Of a DNA stretch of 64,000 nt, positions 47,480 to 59,539 are shown in pieces. The notes below the pieces were generated by a model. That model was not told the origin of the DNA, did no database searches, and worked only from the letters and a program-made list of their open reading frames with translations. The translations under genes were made by a program, and so were the position numbers. This DNA comes from Paragonimus westermani (lineage: Eukaryota > Platyhelminthes > Trematoda > Plagiorchiida > Troglotrematidae), in the NCBI GenBank assembly GCA_008508345.1, contig QNGE01000935.1:26704-90703 (forward strand), in the 5' to 3' direction. Numbering within the stretch: the first letter of the stretch is position 1; each line of letters opens with the position of its first letter.

Positions 47480-50400
47480 TGATTCACTTATACAAGTCAG
47501 CTATACAGTTTTTGCAGTCCCACGTGTGACTCCTACTCTGCACAATATCTTGCTGAGAAGCGAGAACGAACAAATCACTCGGTGGCCTCCACAGATAAAC
47601 TCGTCTTTATCCCTGCACCTCATTATATGCCAGATCGGAGAGGTAACGCAGATTCTTTGGGAGCGCGTGAACCCTGAAACAACGGATTTGATAAATATGG
47701 CGAATGGTCCAGGTGCTCAGACAAAAGTGGTGCTGACTGGCAACAGAACACTTGGGTCTTCTTAGCAATCTGCGCGTCCGAGAGAGGGAGGTTTTTCTAG
47801 TCTACAAACGAACTTCTATAAATCGTCGGAAGAATGGTCACTATGCTGGAGGCTGTCACGCAGTAAGATTGATCACAGTCAGAACAAAACGCTGTTAAAG
47901 GTGGTTTTGTTATCAGGAAACTGGAAGGCCCCGGATAAACAAAAGTCGCTTGTGCCAACTTCATTGGTAACGGTCAGCCAATAAAAGTTCAACTTGATTT
48001 CTGGGGGAACGTCAACTTCCTATGGACAAAGTTTTGCGGCCGGATTGCAGTGTTGGGCAACTGCGGTGAACCGCACACGTAGAACGGTCCCCGGTTCCGA
48101 CCAGACGGTGTGACTAAGATGGACTTGATGGAAACAAGGTGCAACATATCGAATACCCCTATTACATAATTGTTAGTAGAGGCGTGACGTTGATTCTGGA
48201 TTCGGATGGTATTCATGTTTTGGGATGAGTTCCGCGTAATTTAAGTTTTTTGTTCGCACAGGCCGTATCACCTCGGACATATGCCATCTTCATCCGTGCG
48301 CCTTTATTTCTGGACTGGATAGACTCGATAAGTACTCAGGATCGAGCCCCGGTGCGCTGATTCAGAATTGATCGCCATTCACCTGCACAACGTTATTATC
48401 TCTCAGTAAGAGGAAATTCTCTGATATTTTCACCGGTTATAGTTTGCCGGGCGTTGCCCCGGCAGCACTTCCTGAGACAGACACTCCAACTTACGTTGTT
48501 TTCCTCGAGATCAAAATGCAGGATAATAACAAGAAGTTAGCCTTTTTGGCCTGCGACGAACCTAGTGAACTTAACAAAAGCTTCCGAGCCCACAGCAGAG
48601 TGACATGTCTCACGAGATTTCTTGTATGAAGTTTCGGGACTTCGCAAAGTACGTTCTGTGAGGTTAAGATCCACTTATCAGCATGTATGAATTTGAAATG
48701 GACGCGGTTTCTCAATTAACCTCAATCTGTCTAACAGCAACGCGCCAGTGGCCAAGACCCAGCAGGGTACGAGGATGAGTTACCAAGCTGCTCGGCACGT
48801 TTCGTTATTATGTTCAGTTTGCTAGTGCGCCTCCAACCTTCGACCAAATATTCAATCTTAACGTCGTTAGCTTTTCAGAACAATACTCCTATTGGGAAGA
48901 TGCGGTGGAGTACACTGAAGCGGGCCATGACATTACGTTTTTTAGTTAACGCAGGATGCACGAGTTGATGTAGCTTTCAATTTTCTACCATCTTTGTAAG
49001 GAAGATCTAATTTCCACATAAAGTTGCTTATCAACCCTAAAAACCACTCGATGAATGCATTTGCGCCAAGCATGAATGCCCACCCAAAGGGTAGCCTTTT
49101 GAATTTATAGCCTACAGTCGGCTGTTTGACTTACGCAGGACGTTTTTTAGACTTCTGGTGTACTCACCCCAGAACCCTCCAGAAGAAACGGTCATAACTG
49201 CAACATTGGTTGCTGATATCAAGCACAGACTTGACGGGCCCCCTTGGAACACAATACCAGATGTTCGGGTAACCTGATCATTACAGTCACTATGGAAGAA
49301 TGGAAGTGCCTTCTACGGCAAACTGTTGGTGCGACAGCCGCCATCTGCTCTTAGTTGCAGTGGGACGTTCGTACGCCGGTTACGTGGTGATTAGGTTCTG
49401 ATTCCACACGATATCATCTGACTCTCAAAATCTATCTGCAATTTACCACATGGTGTTAGTAGCGCGAAAGCCTTGTCACATTCCTGCAGTTTGTATGGTC
49501 AGCATTAACCTCCTCATATGAGATATTCTATCTAATTCGGCACAACTTCAAGGTGGCACTCGCGTACAACCTGCGCAGCTACCTGATAGTCCATCGGAAG
49601 CGGTAGTGAAGGCGGCCAGGACTCAGTCTTATAACGGAAATGTTAATCAACATACAAATTTGCCCGAATACAATTTCAACGTCCACTTGTCGCTATTGGC
49701 AATCGTCTAATTCTAGTGAGGTAACTCAAGTACTGACTGAACTCAGGCATACTTATCTGTCACCAACCTGACTGTTGTCCATCTGTCCATTCGGTGGGAG
49801 CTTCCCGGTGTTTATCCCATAACTGTTGGGAATACGATGTGCCCGGTAGGGCAAGTGAGTGGTTAATCACCATAAGGTTTCAGGGCGAAAACAAGTTAAC
49901 AACGGTCAGGAGAGCGTGGAATGATATTTTCCAGTTTTTCGTGTGCTTCTGAAGTGCACATTCTTAGTTAAGTACGTAGAGTTTATCGGCTAAAGCAGTT
50001 CCTTTTCGTTTAGAAAAGTTACTGTACGTTAAAATCGCATGTAGTATCACTTTTGTTGTGATAAAACTGCAATTATCTAGGTAAAAGCATCAGTTTGATC
50101 TCCTTCATCGGCTTTGCGCTGTGAAAATTAACTCACTGGCATGGTTAGGGTGAGACACATCGTTCGGGAACGCCTAATTATGCATGAAAGTGTAAGTTTC
50201 CACCATATTGTATTTGCATTGTATCTCACAATGTATATCAACGTGACTAACTACCGGAGCTATACCACAGAGAAGGTAGGTCAATTGTCTACCTAAATTG
50301 TACATCCGATCCGTTTCCGATTCATTAGTTTAAGTAGATCGTAGCCAGCAAAATTCCATCTCTGAAATGGTTACATATGACGTTAGTACATGATCCTTTC

Positions 50401-51685
50401 CATCTATGACCTATATGGGATGATTTAAAACTAAGAAATACGCCCCACTCTCGTCGGAAATATTCGAAAAGTGAGTTCTCATAACCTTCCCGCTTTCACT
50501 ATAATTTAATTGAGGCCCCGTATATAGAGTTAGCCCAATCCAAGTTGCCTGTCGACCACAGCCGGTCATTACTTGACATCTAGAGTGTCAACTAGTCAGC
50601 TCGCAATGGTAGAGCTATCTAATCAAGACGTCACCTAACGGAACTGGAGTTGGTAAGTACCCTATATCTCACCCAATTCGAGTACACGCTTGTTGTTATG
50701 TACCACTTTTTCCGTCTCCAGGCCTTCCTTCAGACAATATTTCTTCTCTTACATGGTTCCTGGTCAGTGAGATGACCTCACCTCTGGGCTCGTTAGTTTC
50801 TTATCTAGAGAATTTTTAAAACGTCGTTATATTCCCGTTCAGTTGAAACCAAGTTAGACGTGAGTTACCCTGCACGCGTAGACGTTATCAATCTTACGAT
50901 GCGTTACGACACGTCCCATCGAACGCGTCATTAGATGCGCCAAAATGGCTCTAACAATTGCTGTAGGACAGTTTTAGAGGTCAGAATTCCATTCGACTTA
51001 CCCTGTCGCGCCTTTCTTCACGACCCCGTCCAACTACCCGCGTGTTATCGGTACTCCCACAACCCGTGCCTAGAAGTACTGACTCCTGAAGCCCGCCTCC
51101 TCCAGCCATTGAGTCCCACCCAACTGCCCACACACTTATTCTCATCTGTCAGTCTCACCCCCCTACTCCTTGTGAATACGGCTTCCCTACGGTCCGCCAT
51201 GAAACTGTCACCAGCTAATCGGTCCGCCCGAAAGCCGGGTATTTAGCCACACATCAGACCGATCGAACTGCATTTGGACGGTTCTTTATTGCCTGTCGGT
51301 AGATTGTGCTCGTATTTGTCGTGCCCTTTGAGCCCTTGACAGTCTATTGTGGCCCAAAATTGTGCCTTATCCCCCGAACGCAAACGAATTCAGGTGTGTT
51401 TCTTGTAATTGTTTGTATTAATTATGCCAATAGTACCACGTTTCCAGCGATCTGAGTTGGTTCTGATATTTGGCTTCGTTGGTTATACGTGCCTCAGTGA
51501 ACGTTCGTCGGAAGAACGTACAGTACTCAGTCCTACGTTTCCTCAGCCGTCGAGAGCAATTCTTGCCGTCTATTTGGTTCGTGTACTAAAGTCGTTCAGT
51601 ACTGCGGCTTGGCCAATTGATCAAGACGGATGATCAGTCTGTTTGAACCAGCTGCGTCGCATTGTCCGGCGTTTCGAGCGTCCAA
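47480..51685. other. Intergenic, nothing recognised
   Basis: About 4.2 kb with only short frames; 48.7-50.9 kb is almost without frames on either strand. No RNA gene, element or repeat recognised. Confidence 0.45.
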
Positions 51686-51689
51686 GGAT

Positions 51690-51745
51690 CGCAATCCGAC
51701 GATTTGAACTCCGGGAAAGTCAACTGTCATCCCAAAAGCTGCAAC
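51690..51745 (-). repeat. SINE B-box fragment
   Basis: On the minus strand, GTTGACTTTCCCGGAGTTCAAATCGTCGG matches the B-box part of the SINE family (CCGGAGTTCAAATC). The flanks are too diverged to extend it. Confidence 0.4.
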
Positions 51746-51854
51746 GAAAGACATAATCAGGCGAGCAACTGTTGATACTTATTTTGATTCTGGTTCTCAT
51801 GTTGCTGATAATCCTGTCATCAGTAGGGCGAGCTGACCGAGGTGAATACTTGAG

Positions 51855-52770
51855 GTGAAGCAGAAGTACCCCAGTGAAGAACTAGAGTTAGAACCATTAG
51901 AAGTTAAACTAAGGCGCAGACAAAATATGATAAGAATTGGAAAGGCAGCCGAAGTAGCCACGACAAAAGGGAAAGATGGCGTGTACGAGCAAGCCAATGA
52001 CCTATTGTTCAACAATACGTCACGAATGAAGAGTTATGTCGACGATTTTCATGCACATATGGGACAGAGTTCGACAACAGGGTTGACTGTGTGCACTCCG
52101 CCAGATGTGAAAGCGAACACTGTTAACAACGCTGTAGTGTCAGTCTTGCAGCCTCTGGTTGAGGGATTAAAGTTCCCACGTGTAAAGTTGACTCACTCTG
52201 ATGGCTAGCCCGTGAAGTATCAGCTTGAATTCGATATAGAGAGCCAGGCAGAAGACGACAGTAAGTGTCTACCCTGCCATCTGCGCCATCGTAAAAGAAG
52301 CACCAAAGAAGCAATTACCGAATGCATTACCCTTCCACCCAAACGTGGTTTAGAGAGACCCGGGAAACTACTGAGCGAGCCTTCTAGCCAGACTCACCAG
52401 TTTTATTGGTTGCTGCTGAATAGACCATTAAACAACAGCAAGGTAGCTACCGACAGTTCAGACGATTTAGCCGATTCAGCCCTTGTCTCCGTTGGTCCTA
52501 CCAGCTGAAGCAAATCTGAGGAAACAGTGGAAGGATAACCGAGGACGGGACGATCCTATCCGTGGAAGTGAACCTAAGGTATGTGAAGAATGGACTGTCT
52601 ACGTGACAATTATAAACCAAGAAGTGATTCTACGCTACACTGCACGAGACGTTAGAGATTGCGCGATAGATTACGTGCGTAGTGAAACCTCAGAAACAAG
52701 GTATGGGGCAGTGGCTCATGCACAATTCTTCTCAAAGGTAGGTCGGCCATATTGCGCCCTACTCTGCCCT
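51855..52770 (+). pseudogene. BEL/Pao-like gag relic
   Basis: One frame runs from ATG 51855 with a single in-frame TAG at 52206-52208 to 52508. After an acidic, Lys/Arg-rich start it contains LKFPRVKLTHSDG, then a segment with ITECITLPPKRGLERPGKLL. This pattern is seen in gag proteins of BEL/Pao elements (DUF1759-like): PRV-L-P-F-G-D-P, then a helix, then ERA--LL. From 52483 a second frame continues it (LPAEANLRKQWKDNRG, then VGRPYCALLCP where a zinc-binding C-x2-C would begin). One nonsense and one frameshift mark it as dead. No pol follows. Confidence 0.55.
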
Positions 52771-52777
52771 TAATTGA

Positions 52778-52815
52778 GTGCGGTAGTTCTAGTGGTGAGG
52801 ATTGAGATGGTTCCA
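52778..52815 (+). repeat. tRNA-like A-box fragment
   Basis: GTGCGGTAGTTC followed by TAGTGGTGAGG resembles the A-box and D-loop of a tRNA or tRNA-derived SINE. The same 12-mer recurs at 54895. Confidence 0.3.
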
Positions 52816-52819
52816 AAAG

Positions 52820-54165
52820 TACCTCAAGCGCGTGCAACATTTGTCGTCTTAAGTACTCCAACTGTGCAACTAAAACGGCTGGTGTTGAAAATTCAAGCGC
52901 CATGTCACTAAGCAAATGTGTCGACCGTACTTACACGCGGCAGGTGTGGTCAATAGAATCATGATACCGGAGGTCATTAGTAGCTCACGGCCACCCACAC
53001 AGTCAAAACCCCGAAACAGTCTAACTTAAGATGATCAGCCTAACCCCACTAGTACCGGCTGATCAGGCAGAGGCTATCCCAGATGGGGTAATTAGAACTG
53101 AACTATGTAGGATAAGGATCGAACGTGTACAAAGTGCAAAACATTATCAGGCAAAGTAACAGAACGTATATCGTTCAATCGTATGTTTTCACTTGTACAG
53201 GATATTAGCCTAATAAAACAACTGCATAACAAAGGAAGAAAATGTATGTCAGTTATGTTGATCATAGTGTACGTAGGTACACACATCTAGTTGGTGGTTT
53301 GTCTACTGATGCTGTTCTCTAGAGGACAAAGCACAGGAACCGCAACAGCCTGTCGACTCGAAGATATCTAAGGTTACAAGTGTGGTGGGTACGTGAATGT
53401 ATCTGATATACCCGACCAAAAGATTGATATTCCTGGTTAAACTACATTTCGTAATGCTTGTGTGGCCAGCAGAGAAGAAACCTGTCAGTTTAAGTTAACA
53501 GTGAGTCACGCGCAATCCTAAACAGGTGTCCGGCCTTAGTCTGGCGTCATGATTTCCTGCGGATAAAAGTCAGCACACCTCACTGACTACACGTTGTTGT
53601 CTGCGTCACTATCGTGCCTCGTCCTCAGACTCTCAATGGGATGAAAGAATGCACAAAATCAATGGACAGACCACTGCAGTAATTCGATGTCGTCCCACCG
53701 TTCTGGGTGAGGTTAACTCACTGTATTCAGGCCTATAACAGGACAACCTTCAGTACTGTGTGCAGAAGGTTTGGACTAAGCGAAGGCATCGATAAGAAGT
53801 CAACCGGTGGTTAGCAGAAGACTACGCGCCCACGGTGTCGACAACTTGAGCGAACTGGCATGTCAATGCAGTAACGAGCCCGGATTTTGTCACAACGAGC
53901 CTCCGAGTAACACAAGTTATTTAAGTGTGTCACGCGTTAAAATAAACAATCTACGAGCGAAGCCGAGTCGATCAACACCAGGACCACGAAGTAACCAGTA
54001 GAAATTAAATACGACTGAAGTTTGTTTCCTGCCACGGGCTTTGTTTTGGAATCCATCTATCAAGGTAGGTATTTTTGAACTCTGTGACCGCTGGGCCATA
54101 CAATGTGGCACGGGCAGTGGGATTCACGGGGTACGTCAACCAACTGGCGAGGTAGAAAGAAGATT
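52820..54165. other. Spacer, nothing recognised
   Basis: Short frames only. The N-terminal part of the CR1-like endonuclease would be expected at its right end but is not recognisable. Confidence 0.4.
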
Positions 54166-54175
54166 ACAGATCGTT

Positions 54176-57100
54176 CCACCTTGATGTAGTGTTAACTACG
54201 AAATCCCACATGGTGGATATAATCGATGTTGATGTGTCACTGAGTGTATGCGATCGTCCAACAATCAGCTTCCGCACGAACTGTGACTTAACGATCACTC
54301 CCTCTCCAGTGACAGCTGGACGCGGCCTCAGACGAGCCGACTTTCGGAGGATGTATCAACATTTACCTCAATCAGCTGGTCACCATCCGGCGAGTGTAAC
54401 ACCGCAGATGAATATCTGGAGCATATCATGTCACATCTGAACACCGCGACAGTTAGTTCAGATCCACTTTGCATTCCATGCTATGCCTGCAAGTCTTCCT
54501 GACCCAGACATTCACCCAAACGTCTATTGAAAGAAAGGTGGACTTTGTGGGATGCATTCATTCTTAAAAGAGTTGGTGCCACACACCTGACACACAAATG
54601 TTGCCGTGGTCAATGTACAGCAGTCGTACTCACCTACAGCAGGGTTACCAAGTGTCCTAAAGATTCCTGGGGTACAAGACCTACATGACCAGCTCGAAGG
54701 CTGCTGTATAATCTCTGTTGGGAAATTTAGGCTGCATGTACTCGGTAGACCGTAAATATCTCTGTAAGGTTGGAGGAGAAAACGGTTTTTAAGCATCTGA
54801 ACTTTTTATAATTTCGTGATATGCTTCAGCTCGTGGAGTCTCTGAGTGTTGTTGCTGGAAATGTTTTTTGTTTTAATCTTCCAAAGCACGGAACGTGCGG
54901 TAGTTCAATGGTCTAGCGATCAATGGAAGAATACCGAAAAGTTTCATTCCACGCTGTTGGAGAATTAACGGTGGAATATGATGAGAATCGATGTCACCGA
55001 CGTGGTAAGATATGCCTTTCTTTCTAGGTGTAATGAAGGCGAAAAACGTGATTACAAATTCGGTGATTGATTCGTTGCTGGATCGTAAGGACTAAGCCTT
55101 TTATAAAGCTGCAAATGCGAGACACACCAATCAGCGTATCGTACCGTAGGAGTATGCGCTAAAACTGGGCAGGTCAGTAGTATTCTTTTAGTTATATCCG
55201 GCATGCCTAGCCAATCGCTGCTATCACCGTTGTACACTTTCATGCAACCATGGTGTCCGCTGGAATGCAGGCAAGGTGACCTGGTCAACGAACAACATCG
55301 AGGAGTACTTCTCACTCAAAATCTCGCAAGGTTTCCGTGCAACCGTCCCAGTTTACGAGTGAGGGCAAACAGTACCTTAGGCTGAAAGACGCTTAACCAC
55401 TTAGGTGGGCGAGTGAAGTCACTGAAAACGAATACGTGGAGAAATCGACACGAATGTTCCAGTCGAAATCTGTGGAAAATGATGTGTAATAACTCCGGCT
55501 TCCTTCAGCACAGAATGTAGTGGGTGGTTTGCGTGCCTTATGGGTGTTCTTCCCGGTGACTGAAGCTGTGTATCAGGTAAGGTCCCCATTATCCCGTTAA
55601 TCAAATCTGATATATGAAAGGTAACTGTGTACGCATATTTAAAGAAACTCACTCTCTTCTGTTATGCCGAGAGTATAATCGCTCCAGGTTATGTTGATTC
55701 GCGCCTTCCTTGGATCCTATGCAGGTGGCACACTGTCCGTGAACCGATCCAAGCTGACATCCATTAAAGGTGTTGAACAGGACCTCTTTCTCACAATCAT
55801 TGAAGGAGTGTAAACAAGGGCTGGAGTAGAGGGAACTGACAAATCTGAAAGGTTAAAACGTACACTTACCATACGCATTCAACCACAACAGCAGCCTTAC
55901 CTATTTTCGAAAATACCACACGAAAAGGTCGTTTTCACTCACCGGCCAGTTAAAACAATCAGATATAAGCCGGTGACACAGATTCCGACAGTTTTAGTTT
56001 CTGAATCAAGTACCGAGCTATCAAAGCGGGATTTGGCGTGAAATAATTTTTCCACTTACCATAACCGAAGGAATCACGGTCTACGACTGGCATTCAGGGA
56101 ACTTAAGTCGTCTTTGCTCCTATTTCTGAGGCAGCGGAGATATCACGTGCTCAGTACGTGTCTGTTTTCTGCATCCGATCTGAGACGGAACCATGCGCTA
56201 TTGTTTTCAGTTCGAGTCGTCCCTCCGATTCATCCTCTAACTCCACACCGGCTAGCATACGGGCTAGGTTACACATGCTACGTGTTCTCAGGTCCAAATG
56301 GCTTGATGCGACACAAACGTTCATGCTGAGAAAATGCGTAGATGGCTGGCGGATCTACTCGCCTGTTTGTTCTAAAACCCATATCTTGGTTATCTCATTC
56401 TATCCACTTGGAATCACGGCGTCATCTTCCTCATTTAAAAAAGCGGGGACAAAATGAACGCCAGCAACTTCAGACCGATTACTCGACTACCAGGCATATC
56501 AAAAGTGGTGGAAAACATAATAGGCGATTTTGCAAGGGACCGCTTAAATACTCACTCACTGTTGGCATCGGAGCATCACGGTCGGGGAAACGGCCACCCA
56601 TGCACGACCAACCTACTGACCACCGCTGACTAGCAGAGAGAAGCTGACGAAGAACGTCTCCCAATTGATGCTATGTTCTTAGATTTCACAAAGACGTTTG
56701 GTAAAGTCGAGTACAGTACACAGCTAGGCAAATCGGGTAAATTAAACATTTGAAGTGAGGTTTCTTTATTGATTAAGCGGTACGTACTCTGCTGTAATAC
56801 GCAGTTAGAGTCGCTGGCGGGCAACTCATGCTACTTAACAGCACAACTAGTGTGCCGCAAAACTGCATATGAGGGTCTTTGCTATCTTTTGCCCAAGTTA
56901 ACGACCTCCCAGGTGTAAATGACTCTCTTACTGGGATGTATACTGAGAATAGGAAGCTTTGCCGCATTCTAAACAGCTCCAAGCCTATGGAAGAATTCCG
57001 GAAACCTAGACGTTTTGCATCTATGGTCAGTGGGAAGTCGACTGTCGTTCATCACGTTCGAAATAAAGGCTATGCACCTTCGTCCCCACTGTACTAGAAC

Positions 57101-57700
57101 ACTCGACATAAAAGACGCTATCCCAGCCACTGTTCGCCGGGAGTGCGACCTGGGTACCATCGTGATATCAGACCTTAGTATTAAAATTGATCTACTGATG
57201 AAAAACGACAGTAGCAGGCTAACAATGACCAATATTGTTCTTAGGAGTTTCCTAACCAATGCCTTCACGCACATCTGTAACACACTGGTAGGGGCACTGT
57301 GATAAGTCAGAATTCAGGCATGTACGTCTTAATGGAAGAAAGGTGTAAGTACCCAAATGGTCATGCAGAGGAGGACAACCAAGAGAGTTTGAGGTTTATT
57401 TTCCCAGTTGTATGACCTTCTGCCAAAACTGGAGGTATTTCACCCGGCCTACAGGCGTTTGAGAGACGATATTATGCTAGCCTATGAAATTCTGTGGCTC
57501 CAGAATCAACCCCAGAACAAACATTTCTACATCAGCCGATAAAATGAGTCTCAAGGGGTTACAAGTACAAAGCCTATATATCAAAAATCTTCTCGTATAG
57601 ACGACAGTCAGTTCAACATCGAATACATCAGTCGACACATTCAAGAAGCAGCCAGATAACTGGATCATCCAGAGATGTTCGCTGGCATTGGCGCATGTAT
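54176..57700 (+). pseudogene. CR1-like LINE relic, first copy
   Basis: Remains of a CR1/Jockey-type non-LTR retrotransposon. In order: endonuclease end (LDVVLTTKSHMVDIIDVDVSL), linker with RRADFRRMYQHL, then EYLEHIMSHLNTATV and PKRLLKERWTLWDAFILKR (about 54530-54590). After a 1.4-kb part with no recognisable sequence comes TPASIRARLHMLR and FKKAG (56245-56450), then in another frame NFRPITRLPGISKVVENI, HSLLASEHHGRGNGHPCTTN and MFLDFTKTF (56455-56700). The thumb is seen as RRECDLGTIVISDL (about 57137) and LPKLEVFHPAYRRLRDD (about 57423-57473), and the C terminus as SVDTFKKQPDNW (about 57630). The catalytic F/Y-x-D-D region is lost. There are many stops and shifts. Confidence 0.7.
54895..54960 (+). 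repeat. tRNA-like SINE fragment inside the CR1 relic
   Basis: GTGCGGTAGTTCAATGGTCTAGCGAT has the layout of a tRNA D-arm with an A-box (TAGTTCAATGG). It shares its first 12 bases with 52778-52789. A weak B-box-like GTTTCATTCC follows about 40 bases later. It could be an insertion that interrupted the LINE. It is not a functional tRNA: the acceptor stem does not pair. Confidence 0.35.
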
Positions 57701-57704
57701 AGCC

Positions 57705-58390
57705 TCATGTACCTTCATTATTTCCATTTATTTCTCACTTCTCTTCTCTCTCGTTTCCCCGTTCATTCTTCACACAGACTTCCCTGTCGTTATTCAATTG
57801 TTAGGCAACGAGACGATGCAACATCCTTAGGTGCTCGACTGTTATTAGCATTTCCAACCCTCATTATACCCAAACTACTCGCATCATTTTGGCAGTTCAC
57901 GTGATCGAAGTAGAAGGACAACAAACTGACTACCAAAATGGGATCGAACCCGACGTGAAAACACAGCCCGTGCCACTGATTCATGTCTGAATACCTTGAG
58001 GCGGGAATACTATACAGCTATCATACTTCCAGCCTTATAAGAAACCACTGAAGTACCGCGATAAATGTAATGTAATTTGACACTGCCCTAGATGAATGGG
58101 AATCTGCCAACACTTTGGAACAGGTCCTAGAAGAGTAGCCAACAACCTTTAATATAGATTGTTCCGATGATTGATAACCCCGCTGGAGACTTGTTGCATA
58201 AGTAAGGTCCGAGACCAAGGCTTGCTGAGCTTGTTGAGACCCCATCGACTGTCATCTGCCAGTGAGGTCAGCCAGAACCTGCTCGATACCAAGCAAGACA
58301 AACCGACCTGGTTCAGACACCTTGGGCCTCTCAGACTAAACCTGTTTGGTGACGTCTGAATAGTTGTGTTTTGGTTTCGGATTGAATTTT
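57705..58390. other. Spacer between CR1-like relics
   Basis: Includes a pyrimidine-rich stretch at 57720-57790 and a tRNA-like segment described separately. No coding similarity seen. Confidence 0.4.
57925..58000 (-). repeat. tRNA-like B-box fragment, second SINE type
   Basis: On the minus strand the self-complementary GGGTTCGATCCC (57941-57952 region) has the exact form of a tRNA T-arm and B-box, preceded by AATCAGTGGCACGGGC, which resembles a D-arm. The spacing is about right for a tRNA-derived SINE head. No tRNA acceptor stem was found. Confidence 0.35.
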
Positions 58391-58395
58391 GCTTT

Positions 58396-58790
58396 TGATT
58401 TGAAGACTGTGCAAAGTTGAGCCACTAAGGCACTCCGGGGTCTGAAAAGTAGGCCGTATAAGAAAAGGCTAAAACCTATGGACGCGTATTTCCTAGGGTA
58501 TCATCGGTTTAGAGGTGACTTGATATTGATCTTTTTGACAATGAAGTCCCCCAGTCAGCCGTGCTGCCTGATGCTAAACAGAAGAAATAGCCTGACACCA
58601 AGTGGCCATCCCATAAAAATGAAGGCCTAACATAGCATACTGGAGAACAGACATAGCTTTTTCTCACTGTACGTTTGCAAGGCTTGGAATGTTCTACCAC
58701 ACCATGTTGTTCCTACTAACTGCAGAAATTATCAAGGCCCGCCTTGACCAACATCTGTTGCATTAGTTCGGGTACTGCACCCTTTTTTTA
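58396..58790 (+). pseudogene. CR1-like LINE 3' end, second copy
   Basis: C-terminal part of a CR1/Jockey-type reverse transcriptase protein: LKTVQS-stop-ATKALRGLK, YKKRLKPMDAYFLGYHRFRG, DLILIF, then ENRHSFFSLYVCKAWNVLP, which is the family's conserved R-x-FF-x-R-V-x-x-x-W-N-x-LP block. After a frameshift, IKARLDQHLLH-stop matches the usual end. It overlaps in content with the thumb/C-terminal region of the copy ending near 57700, so it is a separate, 5'-truncated insertion. Its end lies within about 150 bp of the RBBP5 start codon. Confidence 0.75.
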
Positions 58791-58938
58791 CCATTTCAGC
58801 CCGTTACTGAGAACCTGAAGATTCTACACATCGAGATACAGAACTCTCAGAAGCTCTAGCTTCCTACTTCGGTTCACAAACCACTGAACCCACTGAATTA
58901 TTCGACCGCACGGCGGTCCATTTAAGATATTCGCAACG
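58791..58938 (+). promoter_or_regulatory. Probable 5' untranslated/promoter region of RBBP5
   Basis: Short space between the LINE relic and the RBBP5 start codon. No TATA box or other defined signal was seen. If transcription starts here, the promoter must be very compact or lie within the LINE remnant. Confidence 0.35.
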
Positions 58939-59539
58939 ATGAACCTCGAGCTTCTGGGTAGGTGGACTGGGGCTGGTCATATTTATTTACGTATTTTTAG
59001 AGGCGTTTCACCAAAGTTACCCGGAGGTAAAGTAGAATAACATATTGATTCCCTTGAAGGCTGCTGATGGTCATTTGGAGCGCATCAAGAAGGATGATGG
59101 CAAAGACGGTGGCTGTGCTACATATACGATCACCCTTCAGTTCAACCGGATAGGTAGTCTTTTGGCAATTGGTTGCAATGATGGAAGGGTTGAACTCTGG
59201 GATTATGTCACCCGTCGTATTTCAAAAGTTTTGATTGCGCACACTCACCCTGTGTGTTGCCTAAGGTAAAGTCGACACTAATCGGTTTTGACGCTCTTGT
59301 AATGCAGTTGGAGTCGAAACAGTCGTCAGCTTCTGACAGCATCTACAGACAATACGGTCTCCATCTGGAATGTTGTTACGAGTGATTGCGAGCGCACTTT
59401 CAGGTTTCCATGTCCCGTTCTGAAGGCACAATTCAATCCGCGTAAAGCTGACCAGTTTTTGGTATGCCCAATGCGCCATCCCCCTGTAGTAATTCACGTA
59501 CCATCAGGATCTCCAACGATCATTCAACCGGACGATGAG
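58939..59539 (+). CDS. RBBP5: RBBP5 orthologue, coding exons 1-4 (partial gene)
   Basis: Start of retinoblastoma-binding protein 5, the WD40 core subunit (with WDR5, ASH2L and DPY30) of nuclear SET1/MLL complexes that methylate histone H3 lysine 4. Exons: 58939-58957, 59001-59026, 59060-59265, 59308-59539, all with GT-AG borders and consistent phase, giving 161 codons. The protein begins MNLELLEAFHQSYPE, close to the conserved RBBP5 N terminus. Blade 1 has FNRIGSLLAIGCNDGRVELW (residues 43-62) and AHTHPVC. Blade 2 has LLTASTDNTVSIWNVV (92-107), then FRFPCPVL and FLVCPM. Residues 24-34 look like an insertion of about ten, rich in Lys, Asp and Gly, compared with the vertebrate protein. Introns are only 43, 33 and 42 nt and exon 2 only 26 nt. 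A donor (GTGGGT) follows at 59540; the next exon was not found. Confidence 0.92.

Noticed and set aside
59261..59497. 78-codon minus-strand frame
   Set aside because: Antisense shadow of RBBP5 exon 4.
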